This document shows positions 19,632-29,294 of a stretch of 64,000 bases of DNA, piece after piece (the first letter of the stretch is position 1; every line of letters begins with the position of its first letter). Both the position numbers and the translations under genes were made by a program. A model generated the notes under the pieces. The model was not told where the DNA came from. It was given only the letters and a program-made list of their open reading frames with translations, and made no database searches. The stretch covers positions 62,001 to 126,000 of the forward strand of contig CAJWBE010000005.1 of NCBI GenBank assembly GCA_913020045.1, in the 5' to 3' direction. This stretch comes from an uncultured Oleiphilus sp. Its GTDB lineage: Bacteria; Pseudomonadota; Gammaproteobacteria; Pseudomonadales; Oleiphilaceae.

Positions 19632-20298
19632 CGCTTATGCTCCCCTCTTCGTCAGAACGGGATATATTAAGGTCAATTTCTGGCGGTTGACGCAGAGTCT
19701 GCATCACGACACAACTTGTTTCAGCCGCCTTTAGAAGCGCTGACATAAGCGCTGGACTGACACCGTCCACAACCGCAATATCGACATTTACAGTTATTTT
19801 TTGAAATCCTATTGGCACATCGCGGCTCAACCTAAGGGTTCCTCTTACGTCGACTTCCGCTCGAGTCGTCACCTCCAAAAAAGTCAGTCCAACATTCAAT
19901 CGGTTCGCAATCACTCTAATCGTGCTTTCTAAGCACGCCGCAAGCGCTGCACTTAATAGCTCTCCCGGAACAGGGTCGTCACTATCCCCTCCAACAGCGC
20001 GATGGACACCCACCGGTATATCAACGCCGGCAACACGAACCGCTGTATGTAATGGGTCACTTAATGATTGATTACCAGTCCCCGCCACCGCGTCATCTCC
20101 TACCCACGCCAAATTGGGTGATCGTTTATATAGCAGCGCCAATGGTTCTTGACGGCGCGCCATTTCAAACTGATACGGTAACTGAGGGCATTCTTGAGGG
20201 CCGCCTGTGCTCGACACATCACGAGCCGGCTCACTAGCTGGTTTGGCGGCAGCATGACTTGCCGGGCTTTTTAAGTTTTCTACGTTAACGTTTTCCAT
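19621..20298 (-). CDS. OsmC/Ohr family protein
   Basis: Predicted thiol-dependent peroxidase-like protein of the OsmC superfamily, which usually reduces organic hydroperoxides or handles reactive sulfur species. It is 225 aa. Both family cysteines are seen, in 'LAACLESTIRVIANRLNV' and 'AETSCVVMQTL'. About 95 N-terminal residues precede the compact OsmC core, the first 40 of them Ala/Pro/Ser-rich. AAGGAG lies six bases before the ATG. Coupling to the mddA-like gene suggests a joint role in organosulfur or redox chemistry (inference). Confidence 0.8.
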   Translation of the reverse strand: MENVNVENLKSPASHAAAKPASEPARDVSSTGGPQECPQLPYQFEMARRQEPLALLYKRSPNLAWVGDDAVAGTGNQSLSDPLHTAVRVAGVDIPVGVHRAVGGDSDDPVPGELLSAALAACLESTIRVIANRLNVGLTFLEVTTRAEVDVRGTLRLSRDVPIGFQKITVNVDIAVVDGVSPALMSALLKAAETSCVVMQTLRQPPEIDLNISRSDEEGSISDAL

Positions 20299-20393
20299 AC
20301 TAAACTCCTTTGCAATGAATGGTCTTCATAACAAAGGCGCTAGTATTGAAGTAGCAAACAGCTATCTCAAAAATAGCCAGCTAAGAACGGCCG

Positions 20394-21788
20394 TCACGTT
20401 TTCCAAGACAAACTATCTTTGGGCGTATAAGAACAAGATCGCCCGGTATTGAGAGACAGCTTTAAGTGGTCGCCCAAAGCAGGGTGTAGCGCTTGAACTT
20501 TCTCAATAGCGCTTTTTATTCTTGCCGCCACTGCCTTACGGACCCTTTCAGACTGACTATTAAACTGCCTCCGCCGTCCGCCTAGACCAAGTCCCTGTGC
20601 CAAGACCTTCAAAATAGCGTCCTCTTCTGCCTCCAAGGACTCATAGGCAAGCTCGTCGGACTCTGCACCAGCGGTGACTTTAGCCTCGGCAATAGACGCC
20701 AGCCGCTCCCGATAAGCAGACAAGGCTTGGGTATCAAGAACCGCGGACTGTGACTCTGACACCGCGCCGTCTTGATCGCCATTGAGTCGCTCAACGGTCA
20801 CATCTTGACCAGCATTTCGAATCAACGTAGCGATATCATGCAGGCCCCGCATATCCTTCATATGGACGCGCTTGTGAGCATACGAGAGCACCCAAATGTC
20901 GCCTTCATAACGAAACATAAGCTCTTCATGCGAATCACTTAATTTTTCACCATCACGCACAAAATTATCGGGCAGCCCCGTAAAACGTTTTATCTCGGCC
21001 AGAATTCGCCCCGATTGATCGCCCATCCAAGGCAAGTGGGCATGGCCACTCAAACGAACCAGCTCGGCATCTGGAAGCAAAGACGCCAATTTTCGACCGG
21101 CATCGAAGGGTACGGTTTTGTCTTTAGAGCAGTGAATCACTAAGGCTGGAATATTTATGTCCGGCGCCACGTGCTGAGCGTTCATGGTAAAGGACAACTT
21201 CAATAATGCTGCCGCCATCTTTGGGCTTGCTGACTCTCGGTGCACTCGCCCTAGCTGTTTTCGCCCAGACGCCGCCATATCAACATCAAACAGGTCCAAA
21301 ATTGCTTTAGCACCCATCCCCCAGTTTGCTGCTACAAGGCCGCCTAGAGCCTCTTGAACTACAGCACTTCCTATATCTTCACCTCTGGCATACGCACCAA
21401 TAAACATCAGCTTGTCGATTCGTTTTGGATGCAAGTGTGCGTAAAGTAGGCTCGGTGGCGCGGCGCAAGAAATCGCGAGAATATTGAAGCGATCTAAAGA
21501 TAAATGGTCGACAAGGCTTACTAGCGTGTCCACTTCGTCCTCTAAAGCAAAACCTTGACGTTCGCGGTCGCTCAGTCCGGAGCCAGGTCTATCGTACCGA
21601 AGTACTGTGAACGACTCACCAAGGCATTCAAAGAACTCTCTATAGGAGGGCAACTCCCAATCTAATTCCAGATGACTAACCCACCACGCAGGTAAAACCA
21701 AATACGGCCCTTTGCCATGGACTGCATAGGCAACCCGCTCACCATTCGATTTAGTCAAGAATTTGATTGTTGGAGAAGTGCCTGACAT
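20394..21788 (-). CDS. Alpha/beta hydrolase fused to a conserved C-terminal module of unknown function
   Basis: Residues 1 to about 265 are an alpha/beta hydrolase: oxyanion/strand region 'LVLPAWWVSH', 'YDRPGSGLSDR', nucleophile elbow 'LAISCAAPP' (Ser kept, flanking glycines replaced by Ala), acid 'CSKDKTVPFDAGRKLASLLP' and histidine 'SGHAHLPW'. Residues about 290-340 ('YEGDIWVLSYAHKRVHMKD') and about 400-458 ('GLGGRRRQ', 'HPALGDHLKLSLNTGRSCSY') form a separate module with an alpha-helical linker. I recall this module at the end of large AAA/LuxR-type or cyclase-linked proteins, mostly in actinobacteria, and know no established function. The substrate is unknown. The fusion in a gammaproteobacterium may mark transfer (inference). 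Confidence 0.75.
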   Translation of the reverse strand: MSGTSPTIKFLTKSNGERVAYAVHGKGPYLVLPAWWVSHLELDWELPSYREFFECLGESFTVLRYDRPGSGLSDRERQGFALEDEVDTLVSLVDHLSLDRFNILAISCAAPPSLLYAHLHPKRIDKLMFIGAYARGEDIGSAVVQEALGGLVAANWGMGAKAILDLFDVDMAASGRKQLGRVHRESASPKMAAALLKLSFTMNAQHVAPDINIPALVIHCSKDKTVPFDAGRKLASLLPDAELVRLSGHAHLPWMGDQSGRILAEIKRFTGLPDNFVRDGEKLSDSHEELMFRYEGDIWVLSYAHKRVHMKDMRGLHDIATLIRNAGQDVTVERLNGDQDGAVSESQSAVLDTQALSAYRERLASIAEAKVTAGAESDELAYESLEAEEDAILKVLAQGLGLGGRRRQFNSQSERVRKAVAARIKSAIEKVQALHPALGDHLKLSLNTGRSCSYTPKDSLSWKT

Positions 21789-21999
21789 ACCCGTTGATCA
21801 CCACAATAACTTCAGACGATCATAGCACTAATCAAGCAAAAAAATAGCGCAGCCCGTGGCGCAACATGAGAGCAACAACGACAACGCCTAATCGAAAAAC
21901 AGGGAGACAGTTTTAAGGTTAATCATGCCGCTATCATAAGCAGCATCAAGACAAAACTATAACGGAACGTCAGTGGAACTAAGCAGCACTAAAATTTAA

Positions 22000-22536
22000 C
22001 TACAACGAACCGAACTTTATCAAAAGATGCTGATCCTTAACGACAATGGACTCGATCATAGACTTCGCCATTTTTTGCTTAAAGTCTTTGTCATTTAAGG
22101 TGTACAGAGGGTATGAAGCTAACGTCGCGGTGATCATCGCTTGGGATACGCTAGAAATTTGCTGACTGATGGTTGTCGGTACTCTGTCGATCACTAGCTG
22201 ATCGAGCTTTGGGTCTTGCAGAAAGAATGCGCCTTTCGACTTATCATAATGCAGCTTACCGAGAACCCGGCCTCGGCCAGAGCCCTTTAAACCGCCGGGT
22301 GCGATTGCTTCGACATTCAAAAAAACACTAACCTGATCAGACTCTGCCAGTAACGAGACTGTTGGGTCTGAAACAATCACCGTCATGAACAGTTGTTTTT
22401 TCTCTATCGGCATCATTGCAGAAACACGTTTTTGCAAATCCGCTTCGCTAAGTTTTAAGGTATAACCCAGTGCCATTGTGTCAGAGGCCGCCAACCCAAA
22501 AATTAAGAATATGAAAGCCTTTAATCGACCATTCAA
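22000..22536 (-). CDS. DUF1439 / YceB-like exported protein
   Basis: A 178-aa protein resembling the YceB/DUF1439 family of small envelope proteins. An N-terminal signal sequence ('LKAFIFLIFGLAASDTMA') lacks a clear lipobox cysteine, unlike E. coli YceB. The mature part begins 'LGYTLKLSEADLQKRVSAMM' and contains 'IVVKDQHLLIKFG' at the end. The track start (22641) lies inside rimO. TTG at 22536 is preferred because GGAG lies five bases upstream and the signal peptide then begins correctly. It follows rimO by 37 bases. The function is unknown. Confidence 0.65.
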   Translation of the reverse strand: MNGRLKAFIFLIFGLAASDTMALGYTLKLSEADLQKRVSAMMPIEKKQLFMTVIVSDPTVSLLAESDQVSVFLNVEAIAPGGLKGSGRGRVLGKLHYDKSKGAFFLQDPKLDQLVIDRVPTTISQQISSVSQAMITATLASYPLYTLNDKDFKQKMAKSMIESIVVKDQHLLIKFGSL

Positions 22537-22573
22537 GCCCGCTCCAGCCAAATGGGTAGCACTGTATTGAGAA

Positions 22574-23902
22574 TCAAACAAGATGTGCCCACAGGTCGTA
22601 TTCGTCAGCTTCTTCAACTTCAACTCGCACAACATCGCCAACAGACAAATGGGTCGCGCCGTCTATGTATACACTACCGTCTATCTCTGGTGCGTCACCC
22701 ATTGTGCGAGCAACCGCACCCTCTTCCGCGACTTCATCTACCAGTACCCATTGAAGTGTTCCTACTTTAGCCTGCAAACGATCGGCGCTAATTTTTGCCT
22801 GTTTTTCCATAAATCGTTGCTGGCGCTGAAGCTTAACCTCTTCAGGAACTTGGTCTGCGAGTGAATTTGCTGGCGCGCCTTCAACAGGCGAATACGTAAA
22901 ACAGCCAACGCGGTCTAGCTGGGCTTCATCCAAAAAGTCCAACAGCTGCTGAAAGTCGTCTTCGGTCTCTCCTGGAAACCCCACAATAAACGTACTGCGT
23001 ATCGTTAATTCTGGACACACCTCTCGCCATGCTTTAATCCGGCCGAGCACTTTCTCGCTGTGAGCGGGACGTTTCATTGCTTTAAGAATTCGAGGGCTAG
23101 CGTGCTGAAATGGGATATCGAGGTAAGGAAGAATCTTGCCTTCAGCCATCAGTGGAATCAGTTTATCTACGTGCGGGTATGGATAAACATAATGAAGGCG
23201 AACCCAAACACCCAACTCACCCAATGCGACGGCCAAATCTTGCATGCGCGTTTCCATCGCAGCACCGTCAAAAAAGTCGAGCTTGTATTTCACATCGACA
23301 CCATAAGCACTGGTATCCTGAGAAATCACGAGCAGCTCTTTTACACCACTATCAACTAGGGTCTTTGCTTCCGCAATCACCTCAGAAACGGGGCGGCTTA
23401 CTAAGTCGCCGCGCATATGAGGAATAATGCAAAAACTACAACGATGGTTGCAGCCTTCCGATATTTTGAGATAAGCGTAATGATTAGGCGTTAGCTTAAC
23501 GCCTTGCGCTGGCACTAGGTCGCCGTAATGCGTGGGGTCATTGTTTGTCGGAGGGATATATTCATGGACGGCATCCACTACACTTTTGTATTCCGCTGGC
23601 CCACTAACGCTCAACACATCTGGATTCTGAGACTTGATTAGTTCGGCGTCAGCGCCCTTACCCATGCAACCGGTCACAATCACTTTGCCATTTTCTTGCA
23701 TGGCTTCATTGATCGCATCAAGCGACTCTTGCTTGGCTGAATCGATGAAGCCACACGTATTTACAACGACAACGTCTGCATCGTCATAGCTCGGTACGAC
23801 ATCGTAGCCATCTAGCCGAAGCTTAGTCAGTATGCGCTCAGAGTCGACCAACGCTTTGGGGCAACCTAAACTGACAAAGCCAACTTTTTGAGAATCTGAC
23901 AT
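22574..23902 (-). CDS. rimO: Ribosomal protein S12 methylthiotransferase RimO
   Basis: Radical-SAM methylthiotransferase that modifies an aspartate of ribosomal protein S12. It is 442 aa (E. coli 441). The N-terminal MTTase domain has '[15 protein letters not shown]' and '[15 protein letters not shown]'. The radical-SAM CxxxCxxC is '[15 protein letters not shown]'. A C-terminal TRAM domain ends '[12 protein letters not shown]'. '[10 protein letters not shown]' points to RimO, not MiaB. It is part of a minus-strand run with the YceB-like gene downstream. Confidence 0.97.
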   Translation of the reverse strand: MSDSQKVGFVSLGCPKALVDSERILTKLRLDGYDVVPSYDDADVVVVNTCGFIDSAKQESLDAINEAMQENGKVIVTGCMGKGADAELIKSQNPDVLSVSGPAEYKSVVDAVHEYIPPTNNDPTHYGDLVPAQGVKLTPNHYAYLKISEGCNHRCSFCIIPHMRGDLVSRPVSEVIAEAKTLVDSGVKELLVISQDTSAYGVDVKYKLDFFDGAAMETRMQDLAVALGELGVWVRLHYVYPYPHVDKLIPLMAEGKILPYLDIPFQHASPRILKAMKRPAHSEKVLGRIKAWREVCPELTIRSTFIVGFPGETEDDFQQLLDFLDEAQLDRVGCFTYSPVEGAPANSLADQVPEEVKLQRQQRFMEKQAKISADRLQAKVGTLQWVLVDEVAEEGAVARTMGDAPEIDGSVYIDGATHLSVGDVVRVEVEEADEYDLWAHLV

Positions 23903-23990
23903 CTTTGCTTCCGACTAATAATGTGTGATCTGAACCGCTATGTTACGGCATTCATTTCAGGCTGACGAGCACAATGCTAGCGCGCATAAA

Positions 23991-25580
23991 CTATACGGCT
24001 AGAGTCGACAGATACTCTTCGTAAGTGCCTTGAAAGTCATTCAAACGTTTGTCTTTTATGTCAATGACGCGAGTCGCCAAGGAAGAAACGAATTCTCGGT
24101 CGTGACTAACAAAAATCAAAGTGCCTTCGTAGTTCTCTAACGCTAGGTTGAGCGCCTCAATCGACTCCATATCCAAGTGGTTAGTCGGTTCGTCCATCAC
24201 CAGAATATTCGGCTCTTGCATGATTAATTTACCGAACAGAAGGCGGTTTTTCTCTCCACCAGAACAAACACTTACCTTTTTCTCGTAATCGTCTGCGCCA
24301 AACAATAAACGACCAAGCGTCGAGCGAACAATTTGCTCGTCATGGTGCGGCTTTCTCCATTGGCTTACCCAGTCGAACACGGTCATATCGCCGTCAAAGT
24401 CAACGGTACTATCTTGTGGACAATAACCAATTACTGAGTTTTCGGACCATTTAATATCTCCTGACTCAGGCGTAAACTCTGATAGTAAGCAACGTAAGAA
24501 GGTTGTTTTACCCGCGCCATTCTCGCCGATTACCGCAACACGTGAACCGGCTTCGAGTATCATCTCACCGCCTTTAAATAGTGTCTCGCCATCAAAACCA
24601 TGCGTTAGGTTCTCGAAAACCAAGGCTTGTCGATGAAGCTTCTTCTCTTGCGTAAATCGAATGAATGGCGTGACTCGGCTTGACGCTTTTATGTCATCTA
24701 GTTGAATCTTACTGATCTGCTTGGCTCGCGAGGTAGCTTGCTTCGCTTTGGAAGCATTGGCGGAAAAACGACTGACAAACTGCTGTAATTCAGCAATCTG
24801 TGCACTCTTCTTAGCATTCTGTGACTGCATGCGTTCGCGCGCTTGGGTCGATGCAATCATGAAGTCATCATAATTGCCGGGATATAAGCGTAGTTCACCG
24901 TAATCAATATCTGCCATGTGCGTGCACACGGAGTTAAGAAAGTGCCTGTCGTGCGAAATGATGATCATGGTACTTTTTCGCTCGTTCAAAAGGTCTTCCA
25001 ACCAGCGAATCGTATTGATATCCAAGTTGTTGGTTGGCTCATCCAGCAATAATATGTCTGGGTTCGCAAATAAAGCCTGTACTAGCAAGACTCGTAACTT
25101 CCAACCTGGTGCGACTTCTTTCATCAAACCAAAGTGAAATGACTCTTCTATTCCCGCGTGCAGCAGTAACTCACCCGCGCGACTCTCTGCGCTATAACCG
25201 TCCATTTCCGCAAACTGCGTTTCAAGCTCTGCCACTTTCATGCCGTCTTCTTCAGACATTTCAGGCAGTGAGTAGATGCGGTCTCGCTCCTGCTTGATTT
25301 CCCATAGCGCTTTATCGCCCATAATAACGGTGTCGACGACGCTAAACTCTTCAAAAGCAAACTGATCCTGACTCAATGAGCCGAACGTTTCACCTGGCGT
25401 TATCGACACAGAACCAGCTGTTGGCGTTAACACCCCGCTAAGAATTTTCATAAACGTCGATTTACCGCAGCCATTGGCTCCGATCAAACCGTAGCGGTTT
25501 CCGTCGCCGAACTTAACAGAAATATTTTCGAATAGCGGCTTGGCGCCAAATTGCATCGTGATGTTAGCGGTAGAAATCAA
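23991..25580 (-). CDS. ybiT: ABC-F family ATPase YbiT
   Basis: Soluble tandem ABC ATPase of the ABC-F group, which acts on ribosomes, with no membrane domain. It is 529 aa with this start (E. coli YbiT 530). Near-identical family blocks include '[18 protein letters not shown]', Walker A 'GANGCGKST' and 'GENGAGKTT', '[19 protein letters not shown]', '[20 protein letters not shown]' and '[12 protein letters not shown]'. The first ABC signature is divergent ('[14 protein letters not shown]') and the second is '[14 protein letters not shown]'. TTG at 25580 has AGGA eight bases upstream and matches the family N-terminus, so the 30-residue extension in the ORF track is rejected. Confidence 0.93.
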   Translation of the reverse strand: MISTANITMQFGAKPLFENISVKFGDGNRYGLIGANGCGKSTFMKILSGVLTPTAGSVSITPGETFGSLSQDQFAFEEFSVVDTVIMGDKALWEIKQERDRIYSLPEMSEEDGMKVAELETQFAEMDGYSAESRAGELLLHAGIEESFHFGLMKEVAPGWKLRVLLVQALFANPDILLLDEPTNNLDINTIRWLEDLLNERKSTMIIISHDRHFLNSVCTHMADIDYGELRLYPGNYDDFMIASTQARERMQSQNAKKSAQIAELQQFVSRFSANASKAKQATSRAKQISKIQLDDIKASSRVTPFIRFTQEKKLHRQALVFENLTHGFDGETLFKGGEMILEAGSRVAVIGENGAGKTTFLRCLLSEFTPESGDIKWSENSVIGYCPQDSTVDFDGDMTVFDWVSQWRKPHHDEQIVRSTLGRLLFGADDYEKKVSVCSGGEKNRLLFGKLIMQEPNILVMDEPTNHLDMESIEALNLALENYEGTLIFVSHDREFVSSLATRVIDIKDKRLNDFQGTYEEYLSTLAV

Positions 25581-25887
25581 GTGTCTTTTCCTGGGAAGCA
25601 AATAAAGTAGGCAATACTGAAACGCGCAGAATATAAAGGCATCGCGCTGCAATGTCGACCCACAAGACAAAAGATTTCACAAGGCTACCCAATGTATTGA
25701 CGCCATTCAGGCTCGTATTTTGTGAAAAAGTACTCAGTGTTCGTGAAAACTAGTACACGCGGTTGCAATTTGTTGCAGAGCCTAACAGAGACTCAACGGA
25801 AAGTTTGCAGATTGTCGTTACAGTAAAGAGTAGACAAGTAATTTTAGGAGAGCGCCACGCTCCACTTAGAGCGAGCCATTAAGCACA
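25581..25887. other. Divergent spacer ybiT / pilZ-like gene
   Basis: A 307-bp region that must hold the promoters of both flanking genes. AGGA just above ybiT and GGAG at about 25848 are seen, but no convincing -35/-10 pair or sigma-28/sigma-54 element. No ORF or RNA gene is recognised. Confidence 0.35.
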
Positions 25888-26283
25888 ATGAAACGAAATC
25901 TTATATACCACACGCAAATTTCCGTTCAGAACGCAGTCACCACGAAAACTGAACATGGGTCATATGCGACCGAACTTGAAGCGTTATCGCGTGATGGTAT
26001 GGTGCTAACCTGCAACCGTAAGACTCTAGACGGTATGTTTCCAAACACGGTTAGCATCGCACCCCGTCAACCAAAGCAGATGACTGTGTCGTTTACGCTT
26101 CCAGGTGAAACCGAGCTGATAGAGACATCGTGTGAAGTATACAGCTTAAGGCGCCTATCAAGAGACCTGTTTGAACTCACAATGAAGTACGAGACACTAT
26201 CAGACGCTGACTTTGACATTGTAGATCGTTATGTCGAGAACAAATTGAAGAGCCTAAATACGCCACTAAATCATGCTGCTTAA
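25888..26283 (+). CDS. PilZ-like domain protein
   Basis: A 131-aa protein resembling a single PilZ domain. The core 'LEALSRDGMVLTCNRK' recalls the (D/N)xSxxG region. The end 'ELTMKYETLSDADFDIVDRYVEN' is the usual PilZ C-terminal strand and helix. The RxxxR c-di-GMP motif is not clearly present; the N-terminus reads 'MKRNLIYHTQISV'. It may bind c-di-GMP poorly or act as a type II PilZ protein. It converges on the chemotaxis operon, so a motility role is possible but not shown. Confidence 0.6.
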   Translation: MKRNLIYHTQISVQNAVTTKTEHGSYATELEALSRDGMVLTCNRKTLDGMFPNTVSIAPRQPKQMTVSFTLPGETELIETSCEVYSLRRLSRDLFELTMKYETLSDADFDIVDRYVENKLKSLNTPLNHAA

Positions 26284-26291
26284 CAGCATGA
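26271..26291. terminator. Hairpin at convergent gene ends (possible bidirectional terminator)
   Basis: TCATGCTG (26271-26278) pairs with CAGCATGA (26284-26291) around the PilZ-gene TAA stop. It sits in the 28-bp gap between two convergent genes. T-runs are poor on both sides, so a true Rho-independent terminator is doubtful. Confidence 0.4.
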
Positions 26292-26311
26292 CTTGGGACA
26301 GGCAAAGAAGA

Positions 26312-26728
26312 TTAAACTTCCGCGGTTAAGACAGGAACACTTGCTTGCTTTTGCTTACTTTCAGTCAACGCGCTGACTAGCTCAGCTTCGGGGCGCGAAA
26401 TTCCACAGGTATTCATCAAGTCCTCTACCCCGGCCCCCAACTCAACCAAACGTGAAGCTTCAGAATAAGAGACCTTGGCAGGATCATTATTTTTCATCTC
26501 GTCAAAACTAATCGTCAAGGCATGTAGCTGCTTTTCAAGGTTCAAAACCTTACGCCCTACACCCATTGCGCCATGGCTAACACCCTGAACTTCAGACGAG
26601 AAACTATCCATCAAAGCTTCGCTAGCTTGCTGAGACTTTACGACAGAGCGCTTGAGTTGCAGCACATAGACCACCATGCAAACCGATAACAGCGCTGACA
26701 ACAAAGGTACTAATACTGTAAATGTCAT
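26312..26728 (-). CDS. DUF2802 protein of the flagellar/chemotaxis cluster
   Basis: A 138-aa protein with one N-terminal membrane helix ('FTVLVPLLSALLSVCMVVYVLQ') and a cytoplasmic part with a short coiled coil. The end 'YSEASRLVELGAGVEDLMNTCGISRPEAELV' is the DUF2802 signature, a helix-turn-helix-like motif seen in proteins next to cheW at the end of Pseudomonas-type chemotaxis operons. The start at 26728 avoids overlap with cheW and begins right before the membrane helix; the track start 51 bases upstream is less likely. The function is unknown. Confidence 0.75.
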   Translation of the reverse strand: MTFTVLVPLLSALLSVCMVVYVLQLKRSVVKSQQASEALMDSFSSEVQGVSHGAMGVGRKVLNLEKQLHALTISFDEMKNNDPAKVSYSEASRLVELGAGVEDLMNTCGISRPEAELVSALTESKQKQASVPVLTAEV

Positions 26729-26754
26729 AACATCCAATCCCAAACCAAACACAG

Positions 26755-27243
26755 CTAGAATGCTGCCATTTCTGCCCATTCTTCTTCGGACAACATTTTC
26801 TCAAACTCAACAAGAATAATAAGTTCACCATTCTTGTTGCAGACACCTTGAATAAAGCGGGCGCTTTCTTCATTACCCACGTTTGGTGCCGTTTCAATTT
26901 CTGATTGTTGCAGATAAACGACTTCAGCAACGGAATCTACCAATACGCCGATCACTTGTCCCTCAAGCTCCAAAACCACAATTCGCGTCTGGTCGCTAAT
27001 TTCAGACTGACGTAAACCGAATCGCTTTCGAGTATCAATAACAGTTACAACGTTTCCGCGCAGGTTTATTATTCCCAACACGTAATCTGGAGCCCCTGGC
27101 ACAGGCGCTATTTCGGTATAACGCAATACTTCCTGTATCTGCATAACATTAATACCGTACGTTTCTTCTTCTAAGCGAAACGTTACATATTGCAGGAGCG
27201 GATCTTCAGCCGCTTGTCCGCTGTGCCCAGTGTTTGACGCCAT
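26755..27243 (-). CDS. cheW: Chemotaxis coupling protein CheW
   Basis: Adaptor that couples receptors to the CheA kinase in chemosensory arrays. It is 162 aa, one CheW domain: 'LQYVTFRLEEETYGINVMQI', 'VPGAPDYVLGIINLRGNVVTVIDTR' and 'ILVEFEKMLSEEEW'. It belongs to the primary (flagellar) chemotaxis operon, after parC and parP, in the order known from Pseudomonas and Vibrio. Confidence 0.95.
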   Translation of the reverse strand: MASNTGHSGQAAEDPLLQYVTFRLEEETYGINVMQIQEVLRYTEIAPVPGAPDYVLGIINLRGNVVTVIDTRKRFGLRQSEISDQTRIVVLELEGQVIGVLVDSVAEVVYLQQSEIETAPNVGNEESARFIQGVCNKNGELIILVEFEKMLSEEEWAEMAAF

Positions 27244-27392
27244 TATGCAAACCTCATCGTTATCTTTATATCCACCGATAGCCTGAATTTCGCTTTACTC
27301 AGCGTCACCGGCTGTTCGAGCGCGTCAATGATTTAACGCAGTATTCATTTAATATAGATCATCGCACAATCTATGCCAGCCTTAAGCCGAAT

Positions 27393-28442
27393 TCACCCAC
27401 CTTTTTTTAAACCATCGGGGCGCGTATCGTTGTCTAGCAAGTAGCTCAGCATGTCCGCATCTAACAATGCGCACATGTGCTCAATTACCGTACCGGATAA
27501 CCAAGAGCGTTTGCTGCGTTCAGTGCGCCATTTAACTTGATCAGGCTCAAGCTGAATTGCTTCAGCAACGGAATCGCAAGCAACGCCCCAGTTGGTGTCA
27601 CCTAACCGAATTACAAAGTGGTACCCGTCAATCACGCCCTCATGGTACTGACGGGGCATGACCCATTTGGCAGTATCCACTACGTTAATATTTCGCTCAC
27701 CGGTGCGATAAAGACCAATAAACCAGTCTGCCCTACCCACGAGAGGCGTAAGCTCACTTTCAATTCGATGAATAGAGCCAAGCGATACTAATGGCACCGC
27801 TAACTTAAGGCCTGCTACCGAAAATAACAGACATTCAAAACGGCTTTGAGCCCAAGCTGGGCGACCATTCGCCAACCAATCTAAGGGTTTCACGATCGCC
27901 AGCTCGTCCGTTGTTTCAGTGCTAACGACTGCGGCAGGAGCATCGGCAACCACTTGCTGCTGCGTCTCTGCTTTTGCCGTCACTTTCGACATCGTCACCT
28001 TGGGCTCAACGCTCGGTGCGCTAACTTCCACTGGGCTTTCAACGGGTTCAACGACCGACGGCTCAACCTTTGCTAATACGGGATCGACAACGGCAGGCTT
28101 AACCTTTGGCGGCGCCAATGTTGGTAATGGGCGCTTTTCTTCCGGTTCTGCAAAAACCGTTGCCTTTAATGCACTCGCTTCAGCTTTTTCTTTCCTTGCT
28201 TTTAACGCGGGCGAAGCTTTGTTCAATTCTTTTGCTGGCGCAGAAGAAACTGCTTTCTGTTCTTGTTTCAAACTGGGTTCAGCGGTTTCTTGTTCAGCTG
28301 TCCTATTCGTGCTTCCGTTAACGCTTTTATTGGGCACGGTCTCACGCTCTTCAGGACCACCCAACAACGAACCTAGTACGTCATCGTAATAGTCTGCCAT
28401 CGCCTTCTTGGCGGTGTCTGGAGAGTTCTTTTCGTGAGGCAC
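27393..28442 (-). CDS. parP: ParP-like CheW-domain protein
   Basis: A 349-aa protein. Residues 1 to about 180 form a Pro/Ala/Val/Glu-rich disordered region starting 'MADYYDDVLGSLLG'. Residues about 190-340 are a divergent CheW-like domain ('FECLLFSVAGLKLAVPLVSL', 'GLYRTGERNINVVDTAKWVM'). In Vibrio, ParP uses such a domain to join CheA arrays and its N-terminal part to bind ParC, giving polar placement. The neighbouring parC gene supports this reading. GTG at 28442 has AGGAG six bases upstream. A plain CheW paralogue is the alternative name. Confidence 0.8.
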   Translation of the reverse strand: MPHEKNSPDTAKKAMADYYDDVLGSLLGGPEERETVPNKSVNGSTNRTAEQETAEPSLKQEQKAVSSAPAKELNKASPALKARKEKAEASALKATVFAEPEEKRPLPTLAPPKVKPAVVDPVLAKVEPSVVEPVESPVEVSAPSVEPKVTMSKVTAKAETQQQVVADAPAAVVSTETTDELAIVKPLDWLANGRPAWAQSRFECLLFSVAGLKLAVPLVSLGSIHRIESELTPLVGRADWFIGLYRTGERNINVVDTAKWVMPRQYHEGVIDGYHFVIRLGDTNWGVACDSVAEAIQLEPDQVKWRTERSKRSWLSGTVIEHMCALLDADMLSYLLDNDTRPDGLKKGG

Positions 28443-28472
28443 CCACTACTCCTGCTCAAGCGTAACCGTCAA

Positions 28473-29255
28473 CTAAGACTGATTGCTCGTCAGCTCGTTA
28501 AGGTTTTGAAGTAATTTTGTATACGCTCTCACGCCGTGCGTCGCGGTATCAAGCTCTGACGGTACAAGACCAGCCATACTCGCATCACGGAATTTGGTAT
28601 CAACCGGAATCGCGTATTTCCAAACAGCGTCCCCCCACGTTTGCTTAATCGTACGCAAACTCTGAGTTGATGCCTGTGTTCGACGATCGAACATTGTTGG
28701 CAAAATCATATGCTTCAAGTTGCTCTTTTGAGATCGAATCACCATTTCGAGCGTATGCATCATCCGTTCAAGGCCTTTAATCGCCAAAAACTCGGTCTGA
28801 ACTGGCACGATCAGTTGCTGGCTTGCAGCCAATGCATTAATCATAAGCACGCCCAACGAAGGCGAGTTATCAATCAGAACGTAGTCGTACTGATCCCAAA
28901 GCATCGCCAGCGTTTTTGAAATAATCAGCCCCATACCATCTACACCAACCATGCGGCGCTCTAATGTCGCTAGCGCTGTAGAGGCGGGCATAATGTCTAG
29001 CCCTTGGCACGAAGTTGCCGTAATCAACTGTTCCGGCAAACCATCAGGAACTTTGCCTTGATGCATAAACAGATCAAAAACGCTCTGTTCAATATTGTCA
29101 GGGTCTAACTTAAAGTAACTTGTTAATGAACCATGTGGATCCAGATCCATCACAAGTACACGTTTGCCTTGCTGTGCCAGCAAGCCACCCAAACTAACTA
29201 CGGTCGTTGTTTTACCAACACCACCTTTCTGATTTGCGATCGCCCAGATTTTCAC
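28473..29255 (-). CDS. parC: ParC-like ParA-family ATPase for chemosensory array positioning
   Basis: MinD/ParA-type ATPase. It opens 'VKIWAIANQKGGVGKTTTVV' with the deviant Walker A, then 'VLVMDLDPHGSLTSYF' and 'YVLIDNSPSLGVLMINAL'. About 260 aa. In Vibrio and Pseudomonas chemotaxis operons the homologue (ParC, annotated Soj) places chemotaxis arrays at the cell pole. It is not the chromosomal ParA, since there is no parB and it stands between motD and parP. GTG at 29255 fits the family N-terminus; the 11 extra residues in the track are rejected. Confidence 0.85.
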   Translation of the reverse strand: MKIWAIANQKGGVGKTTTVVSLGGLLAQQGKRVLVMDLDPHGSLTSYFKLDPDNIEQSVFDLFMHQGKVPDGLPEQLITATSCQGLDIMPASTALATLERRMVGVDGMGLIISKTLAMLWDQYDYVLIDNSPSLGVLMINALAASQQLIVPVQTEFLAIKGLERMMHTLEMVIRSQKSNLKHMILPTMFDRRTQASTQSLRTIKQTWGDAVWKYAIPVDTKFRDASMAGLVPSELDTATHGVRAYTKLLQNLNELTSNQS

Positions 29256-29294
29256 GTTCTTTCGACCCTTAATAATTGCCGTACACACATTTTT

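Noticed and set aside
22537-22641. Upstream 35-codon extension of the YceB-like gene in the ORF track
   Set aside because: It overlaps rimO, and the later TTG has a good ribosome binding site followed by a signal peptide.
27919-28389. 156-aa plus-strand ORF
   Set aside because: Low-complexity shadow of the ParP linker on the other strand.
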